A DNA stretch of 64,000 bases, from assembly GCF_902833645.1 (NCBI RefSeq), contig NZ_CADFGE010000016.1:178161-242160 (forward strand), read 5' to 3'. Positions 1-8,330 of the stretch are shown in pieces. Below the pieces are notes generated by a model. The model did no database searches. It saw only the letters and a program-made list of their open reading frames with translations, and was not told the DNA's origin. Positions within the stretch are counted from its first letter, which is position 1, and each line of letters begins with the position of its first letter. Position numbers and translations under genes: made by a program. The stretch comes from Paraburkholderia fungorum (lineage in GTDB: Bacteria; Pseudomonadota; Gammaproteobacteria; Burkholderiales; Burkholderiaceae).

Positions 1-245
1 CGGAACTGACCCGCAAGGGTTTCGCCGCCGGCGACCTGTCGACGCTGATGTCGCCGCGCACGGTGATCAACTGGGCCGAGAACTGCCAGATTTTCCGCGA
101 TCCTGCGATGGCGTTTCGTCTGACCTTCCTGAACAAGTGCGACGAAGCCGAGCGTTCGATCGTCGCCGAGTATTTTCAGAGGTGCTTCGGTACCGAACTC
201 GAGGCCGACGTTAAGGTTGAAGGCCACCCGGCGGGTAGTCGCTGA
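1..245 (+). CDS. cobS: CobS-like AAA+ cobaltochelatase subunit, C-terminal end (partial)
   Basis: This is the last ~80 codons of a gene that begins left of the window; the first complete in-frame codon is at position 3. The visible residues (LSPRTVI-type segment 'MSPRTVINWAENCQIF', then 'AFRLTFLNKCDEAER') match the helical end of CobS-type AAA+ ATPases, which drive cobalt insertion by aerobic cobaltochelatase together with CobT and CobN. No Walker motifs are in view. The stop overlaps the next gene's start (TGATG), so the two are translationally coupled. The CobS assignment leans on this coupling to a CobT-like gene; a MoxR-type ATPase is the alternative. Confidence 0.8.
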   Translation, partial: ELTRKGFAAGDLSTLMSPRTVINWAENCQIFRDPAMAFRLTFLNKCDEAERSIVAEYFQRCFGTELEADVKVEGHPAGSR

Positions 246-2032
246 TGACGCTGGACAGGCCCTCGCAGCAGGATCAACAGCAGACCCCGCAGCAGACCCA
301 GCGGCAAGCGATCCTCCGCGCGGAGCAGCGTGAGGCGCTGTGCGCGGCGGCCGTGCGCGCGCTCACCGGCGACGCCGCGTTGCACTACCGCGAAGGCCGC
401 CTATGCCGCGATCTGCGACCGTTGCCCCTGCATGCCCCCCATCTGCGCACCGACCCGCAACTGGACGATTTCGCGTCCTTGCGCGGCGCCGCCGATGGCG
501 CGGCATTGCGGCTGATGCACTCCGACGCGGCGCTGCACAACCGGCTATGCCCGGCCGACTCCGTCGAACGGTTGCTATTCGAATTGCTTGAGCAGTTGCG
601 CTGCGAGACCCGGACGCCACCCGGCATGCCGGGCCTCGTGCAGAACCTGCGCGAGCGTTTCGAGGCCTGGTCGCGGGCGTTCTATCGTTCCGGACTCGCC
701 GAGGACCATCTCGGCATTCTCCTGTACACGGTCGCGCAGATTGCCTGGTCGCGCCTGACGGGCTGGCCTGTGCTCGAAGACACCGAGGGCCTGATCGAAG
801 CCACGCGCGCGGCGATCGTGCCGGTGCTGGGCGTGTCGCTGGCGGGTTTGCGCCGGCATCGGGACGAGCAGGAGGCGTTTGCGGTTCATGCGCTTGAACT
901 GGCGCGGCTGGTGGCCGGGATGATCCGAGCCGCTCGCGCCGCAACACTGGACGGTGCCGAAGATGACCCGCAGGAGAGCGACGATAAGGCGCCGCGCACG
1001 GCGTTCTCGCTCTGGTTCGACGTCGAGGACGACGAATACAAGGACATGGCCGTTGCGCTAACTGGGCAAAGCCGCGTGCTCGAGGCGTCGGAACAGGGTT
1101 ATCGCGCCTATACGACACGGTACGACCGCGAGCTATTTGCGGGACCGCTGGTGCGCAAGGCCTTGCTCGGCGAGTTTCGCGAGCGGCTTGACGAACGCGT
1201 CGCCGCGCAGGGCATCAACGTGGCGCGGCTTGCTCACGCGCTGAAAGCGGCGCTGGCGCTGCCGCAACGCGACGGCTGGTCGTTCGGCGAAGAGCATGGC
1301 CGCATCGACGGGCGGCGTCTCGCACAGCTGGTTAGTTCTCCCGCTGAACGGCGCCTGTTCCGGCTCGAACGGAATACGCTCATGGCGGACTGCGTGATCG
1401 GTTTTCTGATCGACTGTTCGGGCTCGATGAAAGCGCATATCGAGCCGGTGGCGACCATGGTGGATATCCTCACGCGCGCGCTCGACCAGGCGGGCGTGAC
1501 GACCGAGGTGCTGGGCTTCACCACCGGCGCGTGGAACGGCGGCCGCCCCCGGCTCGACTGGCTGGCGCAGGGCCGCCCGCATCACCCGGGCCGGCTCAAT
1601 GAGCTGTCGCATCTGGTATTCAAGGACGCCGACCGCAACTGGCGACGCGCCCGCGCGGACATTGCCGCGCTCTTCAAGGCGGACCTGTTTCGCGAGGGCG
1701 TGGATGGCGAAGCGGTCGACTGGGCCTGCGCGCGTCTTCTCGCCCGTCCCGAGGCACGGCGGATTCTGATCGTGATTTCAGATGGCAGCCCGATGGACAG
1801 TGCGACGGGCCAGGCCAACGACGCGTTCTATCTCGACAACCATCTCAAGACCGTTGTGGCGCGCCATGAAGCGTCGCGCGATGTGGAGGTGCTGGGTCTG
1901 GGCGTCGGGCTCGATCTCAGCCCGTATTACCGCCGCTGTCTGGCAGTCGATCTCTCAGTGCCGCCCGACATGAAACTGTTTGCGCGGATCGTGAACTGGA
2001 TTGGCGCGCGCGGGCAGGGCGGCAGGCGCTAG
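245..2032 (+). CDS. cobT: CobT-like cobaltochelatase subunit with VWA domain
   Basis: Encodes 595 residues. The N-terminal two thirds are the charged, mainly helical CobT region. The C-terminal part is a von Willebrand A domain with a clear MIDAS motif (DCSGSM, about residue 391) and a later 'VISDGSPMD' loop. In the family, CobS and CobT form the ATP-dependent chaperone-like complex that acts with CobN to insert cobalt into hydrogenobyrinic a,c-diamide in the cytoplasm. The start overlaps the cobS stop. No CobN or other cobalamin gene is in the window. The gene converges with pta, 31 bases away, with no convincing terminator between them. Confidence 0.85.
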   Translation: MTLDRPSQQDQQQTPQQTQRQAILRAEQREALCAAAVRALTGDAALHYREGRLCRDLRPLPLHAPHLRTDPQLDDFASLRGAADGAALRLMHSDAALHNRLCPADSVERLLFELLEQLRCETRTPPGMPGLVQNLRERFEAWSRAFYRSGLAEDHLGILLYTVAQIAWSRLTGWPVLEDTEGLIEATRAAIVPVLGVSLAGLRRHRDEQEAFAVHALELARLVAGMIRAARAATLDGAEDDPQESDDKAPRTAFSLWFDVEDDEYKDMAVALTGQSRVLEASEQGYRAYTTRYDRELFAGPLVRKALLGEFRERLDERVAAQGINVARLAHALKAALALPQRDGWSFGEEHGRIDGRRLAQLVSSPAERRLFRLERNTLMADCVIGFLIDCSGSMKAHIEPVATMVDILTRALDQAGVTTEVLGFTTGAWNGGRPRLDWLAQGRPHHPGRLNELSHLVFKDADRNWRRARADIAALFKADLFREGVDGEAVDWACARLLARPEARRILIVISDGSPMDSATGQANDAFYLDNHLKTVVARHEASRDVEVLGLGVGLDLSPYYRRCLAVDLSVPPDMKLFARIVNWIGARGQGGRR

Positions 2033-2063
2033 CCACGCCCGCGGCTGGATGACCGCGGCCGGG

Positions 2064-3101
2064 TCACGACGCGAGCGGTGTGGCGCGCGCGGTGAGCGGT
2101 TCAGCAGCGCTTTGCGCCTGCACCGCGGTGACCGCGATCACGTAGTAGATGTCGTCGGCGCTACAGCCGCGCGAAAGATCGTTGGCAGGCTTTTTCAGGC
2201 CTTGCAGCAAAGGGCCGATGGCTTTCGCATCGCCGATCCGCTCGGCCAGCTTGTAGCCGATATTGCCGGCTTCGAGGCTCGGGAAAATCAGTACGTTGGC
2301 GTGGCCTTGCACCTGCGAGTGTTCGATTTTGCGCATCGCGATCTCGGAGACGAGGGCCGCGTCCAGTTGCACGTCGCCGTCGATCGCCAGATGCGGGCGC
2401 GCGGCTCTCACCTGGCGGGTCGCTTCCACGACCTTGTCGACGGCCGCGTGCCGGGCGCTGCCGCTGGTCGAGAATGACAGCATGGCCACGCGCGGTTCCT
2501 CCATCAGCAGGCTTTGCGCGCTGTCAGCCGCGGCCATGGCAATCTGCGCGAGTTCGCCGGCGTCCGGATCCACCACCAGCCCGCAGTCGGAGAAGATCAG
2601 ACCGCCTTTGAGCGTGTGGAAGGGCTCGCACAGCATCATCAGAAAGAAGCTCGACACCAGCTTGAACGACGGGTGAATACCAATGATCTGGATCGCCGTG
2701 CGCACCACGTCGGCGGTGGTGTGGACAGCGCCGGCCACCGAGCCGTCCGCGTGGTCGAGCCGCACCATCAGGTTCGCGAAGCAGAGCGGCTTGAGGATTT
2801 CCTGTTGCGCTTGCTCGAGCGTCATGCCTTTTTTGCTGCGCAGTGCGAAGAGTGCTTCGGTCAACGAGGGGGCGAGTGGCGAGGTCGCGGGGTCCACCAG
2901 CTCCATGCCGCTCAAGTCGATGTTGTGCCCGGCGGCCGCTGCGCGGATTCGCTCGCTCGGGCCTACCAGCACGATGTGGGCGATGCCTTCACGGCTCGCG
3001 CGTTGCGCGGCCTCCAGCATGCGGGGATCTTCCGCCTCGCAGAGCACGATGCGTCTCGGCGAAGTGCGGGCGCGTTCGATGATGCGATTGATGGCTTTCA
3101 T
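2064..3101 (-). CDS. pta: Phosphate acetyltransferase
   Basis: A 345-residue phosphotransacetylase of the short form (PTA_PTB domain only, without the N-terminal DRTGG region of long Pta). It interconverts acetyl phosphate and acetyl-CoA. Family hallmarks are the 'GAVHTTADVVRTAIQIIG' segment in the middle and 'ANVLIFPSLEAGNIGYK' near the C-terminus. It lies 122 bases downstream of xsc on the same strand, which is the usual arrangement in bacteria that degrade C2 sulfonates: Xsc makes acetyl phosphate and this enzyme takes it to acetyl-CoA. A strong intrinsic terminator separates the two genes, so pta may be read at lower level or from its own promoter. A second Pta/Ptb-type gene lies at 32263-33204. 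Confidence 0.93.
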   Translation of the reverse strand: MKAINRIIERARTSPRRIVLCEAEDPRMLEAAQRASREGIAHIVLVGPSERIRAAAAGHNIDLSGMELVDPATSPLAPSLTEALFALRSKKGMTLEQAQQEILKPLCFANLMVRLDHADGSVAGAVHTTADVVRTAIQIIGIHPSFKLVSSFFLMMLCEPFHTLKGGLIFSDCGLVVDPDAGELAQIAMAAADSAQSLLMEEPRVAMLSFSTSGSARHAAVDKVVEATRQVRAARPHLAIDGDVQLDAALVSEIAMRKIEHSQVQGHANVLIFPSLEAGNIGYKLAERIGDAKAIGPLLQGLKKPANDLSRGCSADDIYYVIAVTAVQAQSAAEPLTARATPLAS

Positions 3102-3125
3102 GGCACAGGGCGGCGGTCACGGTTG

Positions 3126-3168
3126 AAAAAAACGGCCGGAAACGGCAGGGGAAGCCCCGTTTCCGGCC
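3126..3168 (-). terminator. Intrinsic terminator between xsc and pta
   Basis: A 12-bp perfect stem (GGCCGGAAACGG at 3134-3145, its complement at 3157-3168) with an 11-base loop. On the minus strand it is followed by seven T residues (3126-3132). It lies after the xsc stop (3224) and before the pta start (3101). As drawn it would end xsc transcription or attenuate read-through into pta. Confidence 0.85.
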
Positions 3169-3223
3169 TGCCGGGCACGCAGCAAGCTGCGCCTTGCGCC
3201 CGGGCCTTCAGACAACGGATGAA

Positions 3224-5026
3224 TCAGACATAGTCCTTGTACTTGTCGAGCAGGCGTACCGGTTTGGCCAGCGCATCGCGGCGGAACGGATCGCCGAGCT
3301 CGCGGGTGCACATGATTTCAATGATGGTGGTCTTGCCGTGGTTCATCTGCGCATCGATCGCCCGCTTCAGTGCCGGGCCGACGTCCTCGAGCCGGTCCAC
3401 CGTGACACCCTCGGCGCCCATCGCGCGCGCGATGCCGGCGAAGCTCTGGTTGTCGAGTTCACCGGCGACGAAGCGGCGGTTGTAGAAGTCGACCTGGTTT
3501 TTCTTCTCCGCGCCCCATTGCCGGTTGTGGAAAACCACGGCGGTGACCGGAATGTTGTGACGCACGCAGGTCATGGTTTCCATCAGGCTCATGCCCCACG
3601 CCCCGTCGCCGGCATAGGAGATCGCCGGGCGATGCGGTGCCGCGACCTTGGCGCCGATGATGGTCGGGAACGCATAGCCGCAATTGCCCCAGCTCATCGC
3701 GGCGAAGAAGCTGCGCGGCTTGTTGAAGCGCAGATAGCTGTTGGCCACGGAGTTGATATTGCCGATGTCGGTGGAGACCATCACGTCTTCCGGCATGGCC
3801 TTTTCGAGTTCGCGCAACACCTGGCGCGGATGCAGATAGTTGCCGCCGCCGGGAGTGCGCTCGCCTTTTTGCTCCTCGATCATGTCCATGCTGTAGGGGT
3901 CGCGCTCATGCGTCCAGCCATCCAGTTCCTTTTCCCAAGCAGCCTTCTCGGCGGCGATCTCGCCGGCGCGTTCTTCACGCGAGGCGTCGCAGACGAGGGT
4001 GCGGCCTTCGAGGCGCTGCGTGAGCGCTTTCGCGGCGGCCTTGGCGTCGCCGCAGATGCCCACCGAGATCTTCTTCACCAGGCCGAGCATTTTGTGATCG
4101 GCATCGATCTGGATGATCTTGGCGTTTTGCGGCCAGTAGTCCATGCCGTGCTGGGGCAGCGTGCCGAACGGTCCGAGCCGCGAACCGAGCGCGACCACCA
4201 CGTCGGCGCGCTGAATCAGCTTCATGGCCGCCTTCGAACCCTGATAGCCGAGTGGGCCGCACCACAACGGGTGGTTGGCGGGGAACGAGTCGTTGTGCAG
4301 ATAGCTGTTGACGACCGGCGCGCCAAGACGCTCGGCCAATGCCTTGCATTCCTCGATCGCGTCGCCCATGACCACGCCGCCGCCGGAGATGATGACCGGG
4401 AACTTCGCCTGAGCGAGCAGTTCGGCCGCTTCGTCGAGACGTTGATCGCCGCCGGGGCCGCGGTCGAGGCGTTGCGGTTGCGGAATCTCGGCCTTGATCT
4501 GGCCGTAGAAGTAGTCGCGCGGAATGTTGAGCTGGGTCGGGCCCATTTCGGCCAGTGCGCGGTCGAAGCAGCGGCCGGTGAATTCAGCCATGCGCGCCGG
4601 ATGGGTGACGTGGCCCTGATACTTGGTGAACTCCTGGAACATGGGGAGTTGCTTCGCTTCCTGGAAGCCGCCGAGGCCAATGCCCATGGTGCCCGCTTCG
4701 GGCGTAATCATGACCACGGGGCTGTGCGCCCAGTAGGCCGCGGCGATGGCGGTCACGCAATTGCTGATGCCCGGGCCGTTCTGGCCGATCACCACACCGT
4801 GGCGGCCCGACACGCGGGCATAACCGTCGGCCATGTGGCCGGCGCCCTGTTCGTGCACCACGGGAATCAGCCGGATGCCGGCGGGCGCGAAGATGTCCAT
4901 GGCGTCCATGAAGGCCGAGCCCATGATGCCGAACATCTCGGTCACGCCGTTTGCGGCCAGGGTTTCGACGAACGCTTCCGACGGGGTCATGGCCTGCGGG
5001 CCGCTGATGGGGGTGTGATCGCTCAT
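3224..5026 (-). CDS. xsc: Sulfoacetaldehyde acetyltransferase
   Basis: A 600-residue thiamine-diphosphate enzyme of the length usual for Xsc, which converts sulfoacetaldehyde and phosphate to acetyl phosphate and sulfite. The three TPP-enzyme domains are visible. They are an N-terminal PYR domain ('GVTEMFGIMGSAFMDAMDIF', with the catalytic-type Glu in 'VVHEQGAGHMADGYARVSG'), a central domain, and a C-terminal PP domain with the GDG...N cofactor motif ('YAGDGAWGMSL', 'VVFHNRQWGAEKKNQ'). The start at 5026 has a good ribosome site (GGAGG, 7 bases upstream). It is the meeting point for the taurine-type and sulfoacetate genes on either side. The 186 bases upstream carry a 17-bp palindrome, so it probably has its own regulated promoter rather than being read from tauABC. 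Confidence 0.96.
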   Translation of the reverse strand: MSDHTPISGPQAMTPSEAFVETLAANGVTEMFGIMGSAFMDAMDIFAPAGIRLIPVVHEQGAGHMADGYARVSGRHGVVIGQNGPGISNCVTAIAAAYWAHSPVVMITPEAGTMGIGLGGFQEAKQLPMFQEFTKYQGHVTHPARMAEFTGRCFDRALAEMGPTQLNIPRDYFYGQIKAEIPQPQRLDRGPGGDQRLDEAAELLAQAKFPVIISGGGVVMGDAIEECKALAERLGAPVVNSYLHNDSFPANHPLWCGPLGYQGSKAAMKLIQRADVVVALGSRLGPFGTLPQHGMDYWPQNAKIIQIDADHKMLGLVKKISVGICGDAKAAAKALTQRLEGRTLVCDASREERAGEIAAEKAAWEKELDGWTHERDPYSMDMIEEQKGERTPGGGNYLHPRQVLRELEKAMPEDVMVSTDIGNINSVANSYLRFNKPRSFFAAMSWGNCGYAFPTIIGAKVAAPHRPAISYAGDGAWGMSLMETMTCVRHNIPVTAVVFHNRQWGAEKKNQVDFYNRRFVAGELDNQSFAGIARAMGAEGVTVDRLEDVGPALKRAIDAQMNHGKTTIIEIMCTRELGDPFRRDALAKPVRLLDKYKDYV

Positions 5027-5052
5027 GGGTTGCCTCCGATGTTTAATGAAAC

Positions 5053-5158
5053 CGGAACAATTTGTTCCGAAAAGTAGTTATCTAAAATGTAGAGCATGCA
5101 CCGGGGATGGTCAATAGGTGATGAGAAATAAACGGTACGTTTTGTTCTGAAAATTAGT
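5053..5158. promoter_or_regulatory. Candidate operators upstream of xsc
   Basis: CGGAACAATTTGTTCCG at 5053-5069 is a perfect palindrome (8-bp arms around one T). Its right half and flank (TTGTTCCGAAAAGTAGT, 5062-5078) recur with two changes as TTGTTCTGAAAATTAGT at 5142-5158, exactly 80 bases away. Both lie upstream of the xsc start in a stretch that is A+T-rich for this genome. They look like binding sites for a dimeric regulator. One of the two IclR proteins or TauR is the likely owner, which is inference. Confidence 0.55.
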
Positions 5159-5212
5159 GGGGAATATGAGGGGGCGAGAGGCGCGCCGCTCGCTGGCGGC
5201 CGCGCCCGACCA

Positions 5213-6133
5213 TCAGACCTTGCCTTTCCACGGCACCAGCACGCGTTCGAGGTGGCGCATCAACAGGTCGAAGCACAAGGCAAAGAAGCCAATCACGATG
5301 ATCCCCATGATCACCACGTCGCTCGCGAGGAACTCCGCGGCGTTGAGCACCATGAAGCCGAGGCCGCTGGTGGACGCCACCATTTCCGCGGCAACCAGCG
5401 TGGTCCAGCCGACCCCGATGCCGATTCGCATGCCCGTGAAGATCTCCGGCAGCGCGGATTTCAGAATTACGTACAGCACGACCTGGGTGCGCGAAGCGCC
5501 CATCGAATAGGCTGCATGAATCTGTTCGATCGACACGGAGCGCACGCCCGAGCGCGCGGCGATGGCGAGCGGCGCAAAGATGGCGAGGTAGATGAGAAAG
5601 ACCTTGGAGAATTCACCAATGCCGAACCAGATGATGATGAGCGGCAGATAGGCGAGCGGCGGCAGCGGCCGGTAGAACTCGATGGGCGGATCGAAGACGC
5701 CGCGAGCAAACCGCGAGACACCCATCATTACGCCGATCGGAATCGCGGTCACGCAGGCGAGTGCAAAAGCGCCGAACACGCGCAGCAAGCTGATGCCGGT
5801 ATGTTGCGCGAGCGTGGAATTGGCGAAACCCTCGGTGGCCACGAACACAAACTTGGCATACACCGCTTGCGGCGACGGCAGAAAGAGCGGCTTGATCCAG
5901 TGCAGGTTGGTCGCGGCAAACCATAGTCCGACGAATAGCGCGACCGTCACGAGGCTCGTGACGACGCTGCTGCCCTGGCCGGGTACGCCGAAGGTGTCGC
6001 CTGGCCGCGCCGGCTTCTTGGCCAGAAGCCGTGGACGTTGACCAGGGGTGCGAGGCGGTTGGACAGGCAGGTCGGTTCCGAGTGGGGCGTCATGGCCGCG
6101 AGGGAAGGCCGGGGCCCGTTTTGAGCTAAACAT
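5213..6133 (-). CDS. tauC: Taurine-type ABC transporter permease
   Basis: A 306-residue inner-membrane permease of the BPD_transp_1 (SsuC/TauC) family. A ~55-residue Pro/Arg-rich cytoplasmic N-terminus precedes the first membrane segment ('VVTSLVTVALFVGLWFAA'). The EAA-type coupling loop lies near 'IHAAYSMGASRTQVVLYVILKSALPEI'. The start overlaps the tauB stop by 8 bases, so tauA-tauB-tauC form one minus-strand operon. It would pass taurine, or a related aliphatic sulfonate, powered by TauB. The long basic N-terminal extension is unusual and a later start is possible. Confidence 0.9.
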   Translation of the reverse strand: MFSSKRAPAFPRGHDAPLGTDLPVQPPRTPGQRPRLLAKKPARPGDTFGVPGQGSSVVTSLVTVALFVGLWFAATNLHWIKPLFLPSPQAVYAKFVFVATEGFANSTLAQHTGISLLRVFGAFALACVTAIPIGVMMGVSRFARGVFDPPIEFYRPLPPLAYLPLIIIWFGIGEFSKVFLIYLAIFAPLAIAARSGVRSVSIEQIHAAYSMGASRTQVVLYVILKSALPEIFTGMRIGIGVGWTTLVAAEMVASTSGLGFMVLNAAEFLASDVVIMGIIVIGFFALCFDLLMRHLERVLVPWKGKV

Positions 6134-6977
6134 GTGTCACCTCGGCTGCGGCGCCGTGCATTTTCTCGTCGCCGTAAATGATGCTGAGCACGCGCTCGCG
6201 CATTTCGATGAAATCGGGACTCGACTTGATGGCGCGCGCATCGCGTGTGTCGAGAAAGCGCCGGTTGAAATCCAGCTCGTAGGTATGCGTGATACGCCCG
6301 GGGCGCGGCGACATCACGATCAGGCGGCTCGCCAGAAAGAGCGCTTCCTCGACGCTGTGCGTGATGAAGAAGAACATCTTGTTCGTCTTCGTCCAGACGT
6401 CGAGCAGCAGTTCCTGAATCGTTTCGCGGGTCAGCGCGTCGAGCGCGGCCATCGGCTCGTCCATCAGCAGCATGGCGGGGTCGCAGGTCAGCGCGCGGGC
6501 AATGCCCACACGCTGCTGCATTCCTCCGGAGAGCTGATAGATCATGTGCTTGTGAAAATCCTGCAAGCCGACCAGCGCCAGATTGCGCGCGGCGATTTCG
6601 CGCCGCTGCGCTTTCGGTACGCCCTGAAGCTTCAGGCCGAACTCGGCGTTGTCGATTACGTTGAGCCAGGGCAGCAAGGCATGCTTCTGGAACACGACGC
6701 CACGATCGGAACCCGGCCCGGCGATCGGCGAGCCGCCGAGCAGCAGCTCGCCGCTGCTGGGCGCGATAAAGCCCGCCATCAGCGAGAGCAGGGTGGTCTT
6801 GCCACAACCCGATGCCCCGAGCGCTACGACAAAGTCGCCCGAGTTGATCGTCAGATTGATGTCGTCGAGCGCGTGCACCGTCTGGCCGGACTTGCGGCCC
6901 GGAAAGACCACGCTCACATTCTTGACTCTCATGCTTTCCATGTTGCCTCCTGATTCGACGGAACCGGCTTGCGTCAC
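6126..6977 (-). CDS. tauB: Taurine-type ABC transporter ATP-binding protein
   Basis: A 283-residue ABC ATPase with Walker A (GASGCGKTT, about residue 55), Q-loop ('VVFQKHALLPWL'), signature LSGGMQQR, Walker B ('AMLLMDEP') and H-loop ('FFITHSVEEA'). All catalytic motifs are intact. The family is SsuB/TauB, which energises sulfonate uptake. The stop of tauA overlaps its start by four bases and its own end overlaps tauC, consistent with one transcript. An in-frame Met 15 codons in (MESMRVKNV) is preceded by a GGAGG-like site and may be the real start. Confidence 0.93.
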   Translation of the reverse strand: MTQAGSVESGGNMESMRVKNVSVVFPGRKSGQTVHALDDINLTINSGDFVVALGASGCGKTTLLSLMAGFIAPSSGELLLGGSPIAGPGSDRGVVFQKHALLPWLNVIDNAEFGLKLQGVPKAQRREIAARNLALVGLQDFHKHMIYQLSGGMQQRVGIARALTCDPAMLLMDEPMAALDALTRETIQELLLDVWTKTNKMFFFITHSVEEALFLASRLIVMSPRPGRITHTYELDFNRRFLDTRDARAIKSSPDFIEMRERVLSIIYGDEKMHGAAAEVTHV

Positions 6978-8032
6978 TTGAGTTTCATTGCTGCTTCAGC
7001 ATATGCCGGGGTCACGAACTTCGAATAGTCGGGCAACACCGCGCTGATCTGTTTCTGGTCCTTAAGAAAATTGGCCGTGTCCTTCAGCGCGAACGTCGCG
7101 CGTCCGGCACTGCCGCCGCCGAGCCATTGCGAGGAGGCCTGCTCCTGGAGTGTCGGGAACGCATAGAGCGAGAGCGATTCCGGCACGTCGGCCGGCGAGC
7201 CGCCGATCATCTTCGCGATGGCGGCCGCTTGGGGCGACGTGGCATTCCATTGCGCCGTATTCTTGCGGTACTGATCGTCCGCGTCGGCGATGGCTTTCAC
7301 GAGTTTTGCCATGAAGTCCTTATGCGCCTCGCCCCATTGGCGATCGACGGCAATGCCGTCGAAGGTCGGTTTGCCGAGCTTGGACAGGTCGCCGGACGTA
7401 ATCAGAACCTTGCCGCTCTTCTTCAATTGGGCGAGCGCCGGGTCCCACACGTAAGCGGCGTCGATATCGCCGCGCTCCCATGCCGCGACCAGCTGGTTAG
7501 GCTGCATGTTGAGGATCTTCACCTCGGACGGATTGATGCCCCAATGCTGCAGCGCGAACATGGTGTGATAGTGCGTGGTGGACACGAACGGCACGCCGAT
7601 CGTCTTGCCCTTCAGATCAGCCGGTTTGTTGATGCCGGAGCCGTTGCGCACCACCATCGCCTCGGCCTGATTGATGTTGTCCAGAATCCAGAATAGCTGC
7701 AGATCGAGCCCCTGGCTGACGGCCGCGGCAAGCGGGCTCGAGCCGATCACGCCGACCTTCACGTCGCCCGAGGCCATGGCGGTCGCCACCTTCGCGCCGG
7801 ATTCGAATTGCCGCCAGTTGATCTTGTAGCCGGTTTCTTTCTCGATGGAGCCGTTCGCGATCGCGACGACCCATGGGTCGACGATCTGCTGATAGGCTAT
7901 CGTGACTTCCTTGTCCTGCGCATGGCTGGCCGGCGCCACCACGCAGGCGATTGCGGCGAGCGCCGCCACAGTCGCACGGCGAGTCAGATCGCCGAACCAG
8001 CGGGACAACTTCGTGTGTGTGTCGCTTTTCAT
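6974..8032 (-). CDS. tauA: Taurine-type ABC transporter periplasmic binding protein
   Basis: 352 residues with a signal peptide (basic Arg/Lys n-region, hydrophobic 'ATVAALAAIACVVAPASHAQ', cleavage probably after AHA/SHA near residue 38). The mature part is a TauA/SsuA-type NMT1-like fold ('VTIAYQQIVDPWVVAIANG', 'GVIGSSPLAAAVSQGLDLQ', 'YVWDPALAQLKKSGKVL'). It would capture taurine or a similar C2 sulfonate in the periplasm and hand it to TauBC. It is the first gene of tauABC and divergent from tauR. No taurine dehydrogenase (tauXY), taurine-pyruvate aminotransferase (tpa) or taurine dioxygenase (tauD) is nearby, so the real substrate is not fixed by context. Confidence 0.92.
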   Translation of the reverse strand: MKSDTHTKLSRWFGDLTRRATVAALAAIACVVAPASHAQDKEVTIAYQQIVDPWVVAIANGSIEKETGYKINWRQFESGAKVATAMASGDVKVGVIGSSPLAAAVSQGLDLQLFWILDNINQAEAMVVRNGSGINKPADLKGKTIGVPFVSTTHYHTMFALQHWGINPSEVKILNMQPNQLVAAWERGDIDAAYVWDPALAQLKKSGKVLITSGDLSKLGKPTFDGIAVDRQWGEAHKDFMAKLVKAIADADDQYRKNTAQWNATSPQAAAIAKMIGGSPADVPESLSLYAFPTLQEQASSQWLGGGSAGRATFALKDTANFLKDQKQISAVLPDYSKFVTPAYAEAAMKLK

Positions 8033-8104
8033 CGTAGGTCTCCAGAATGGCCGTGCAGGTACGCGAATAACACGTGAATCGAACGCCCGCCGACGGGGGC
8101 TTGT

Positions 8105-8123
8105 CCCAATCGCAGAGATTGGG
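8105..8123. promoter_or_regulatory. Dyad in the tauA-tauR intergenic region
   Basis: CCCAATC and GATTGGG form a perfect 7-bp inverted repeat around five bases. It lies about 80 bases upstream of tauA and 210 upstream of tauR. A second weaker dyad (GTCCGC/GCGGAC) lies close to the tauR start at about 8284-8301. Both are candidate regulator sites in a 298-base divergent promoter region. MocR regulators often use direct repeats, so the link to TauR is tentative. Confidence 0.35.
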
Positions 8124-8330
8124 TTGATGCGAGTATCGTCAGTAAAAAATGTTGCGGGTTAGGGCCAGACGTGGCTGATCGTTGAGTCCAACCGCTGCAC
8201 CAGAACGGGCCGTGGCGCCAGTCCCGCCGGCGGGCCGCTCAGGGCGGCTGGCAGGCGCTTTTGGCGCGTACAGAATGACGGTGTCCGCCTTCGTGCGGAC
8301 GGGCTTCGTGTGCAAAAAACAGGAGATAGA

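Noticed and set aside
3194..5077. A 627-codon open frame antisense to xsc
   Set aside because: Long antisense frames are expected in GC-rich DNA; the product is low-complexity His/Arg/Ala-rich with no domain, and xsc on the other strand is unmistakable.
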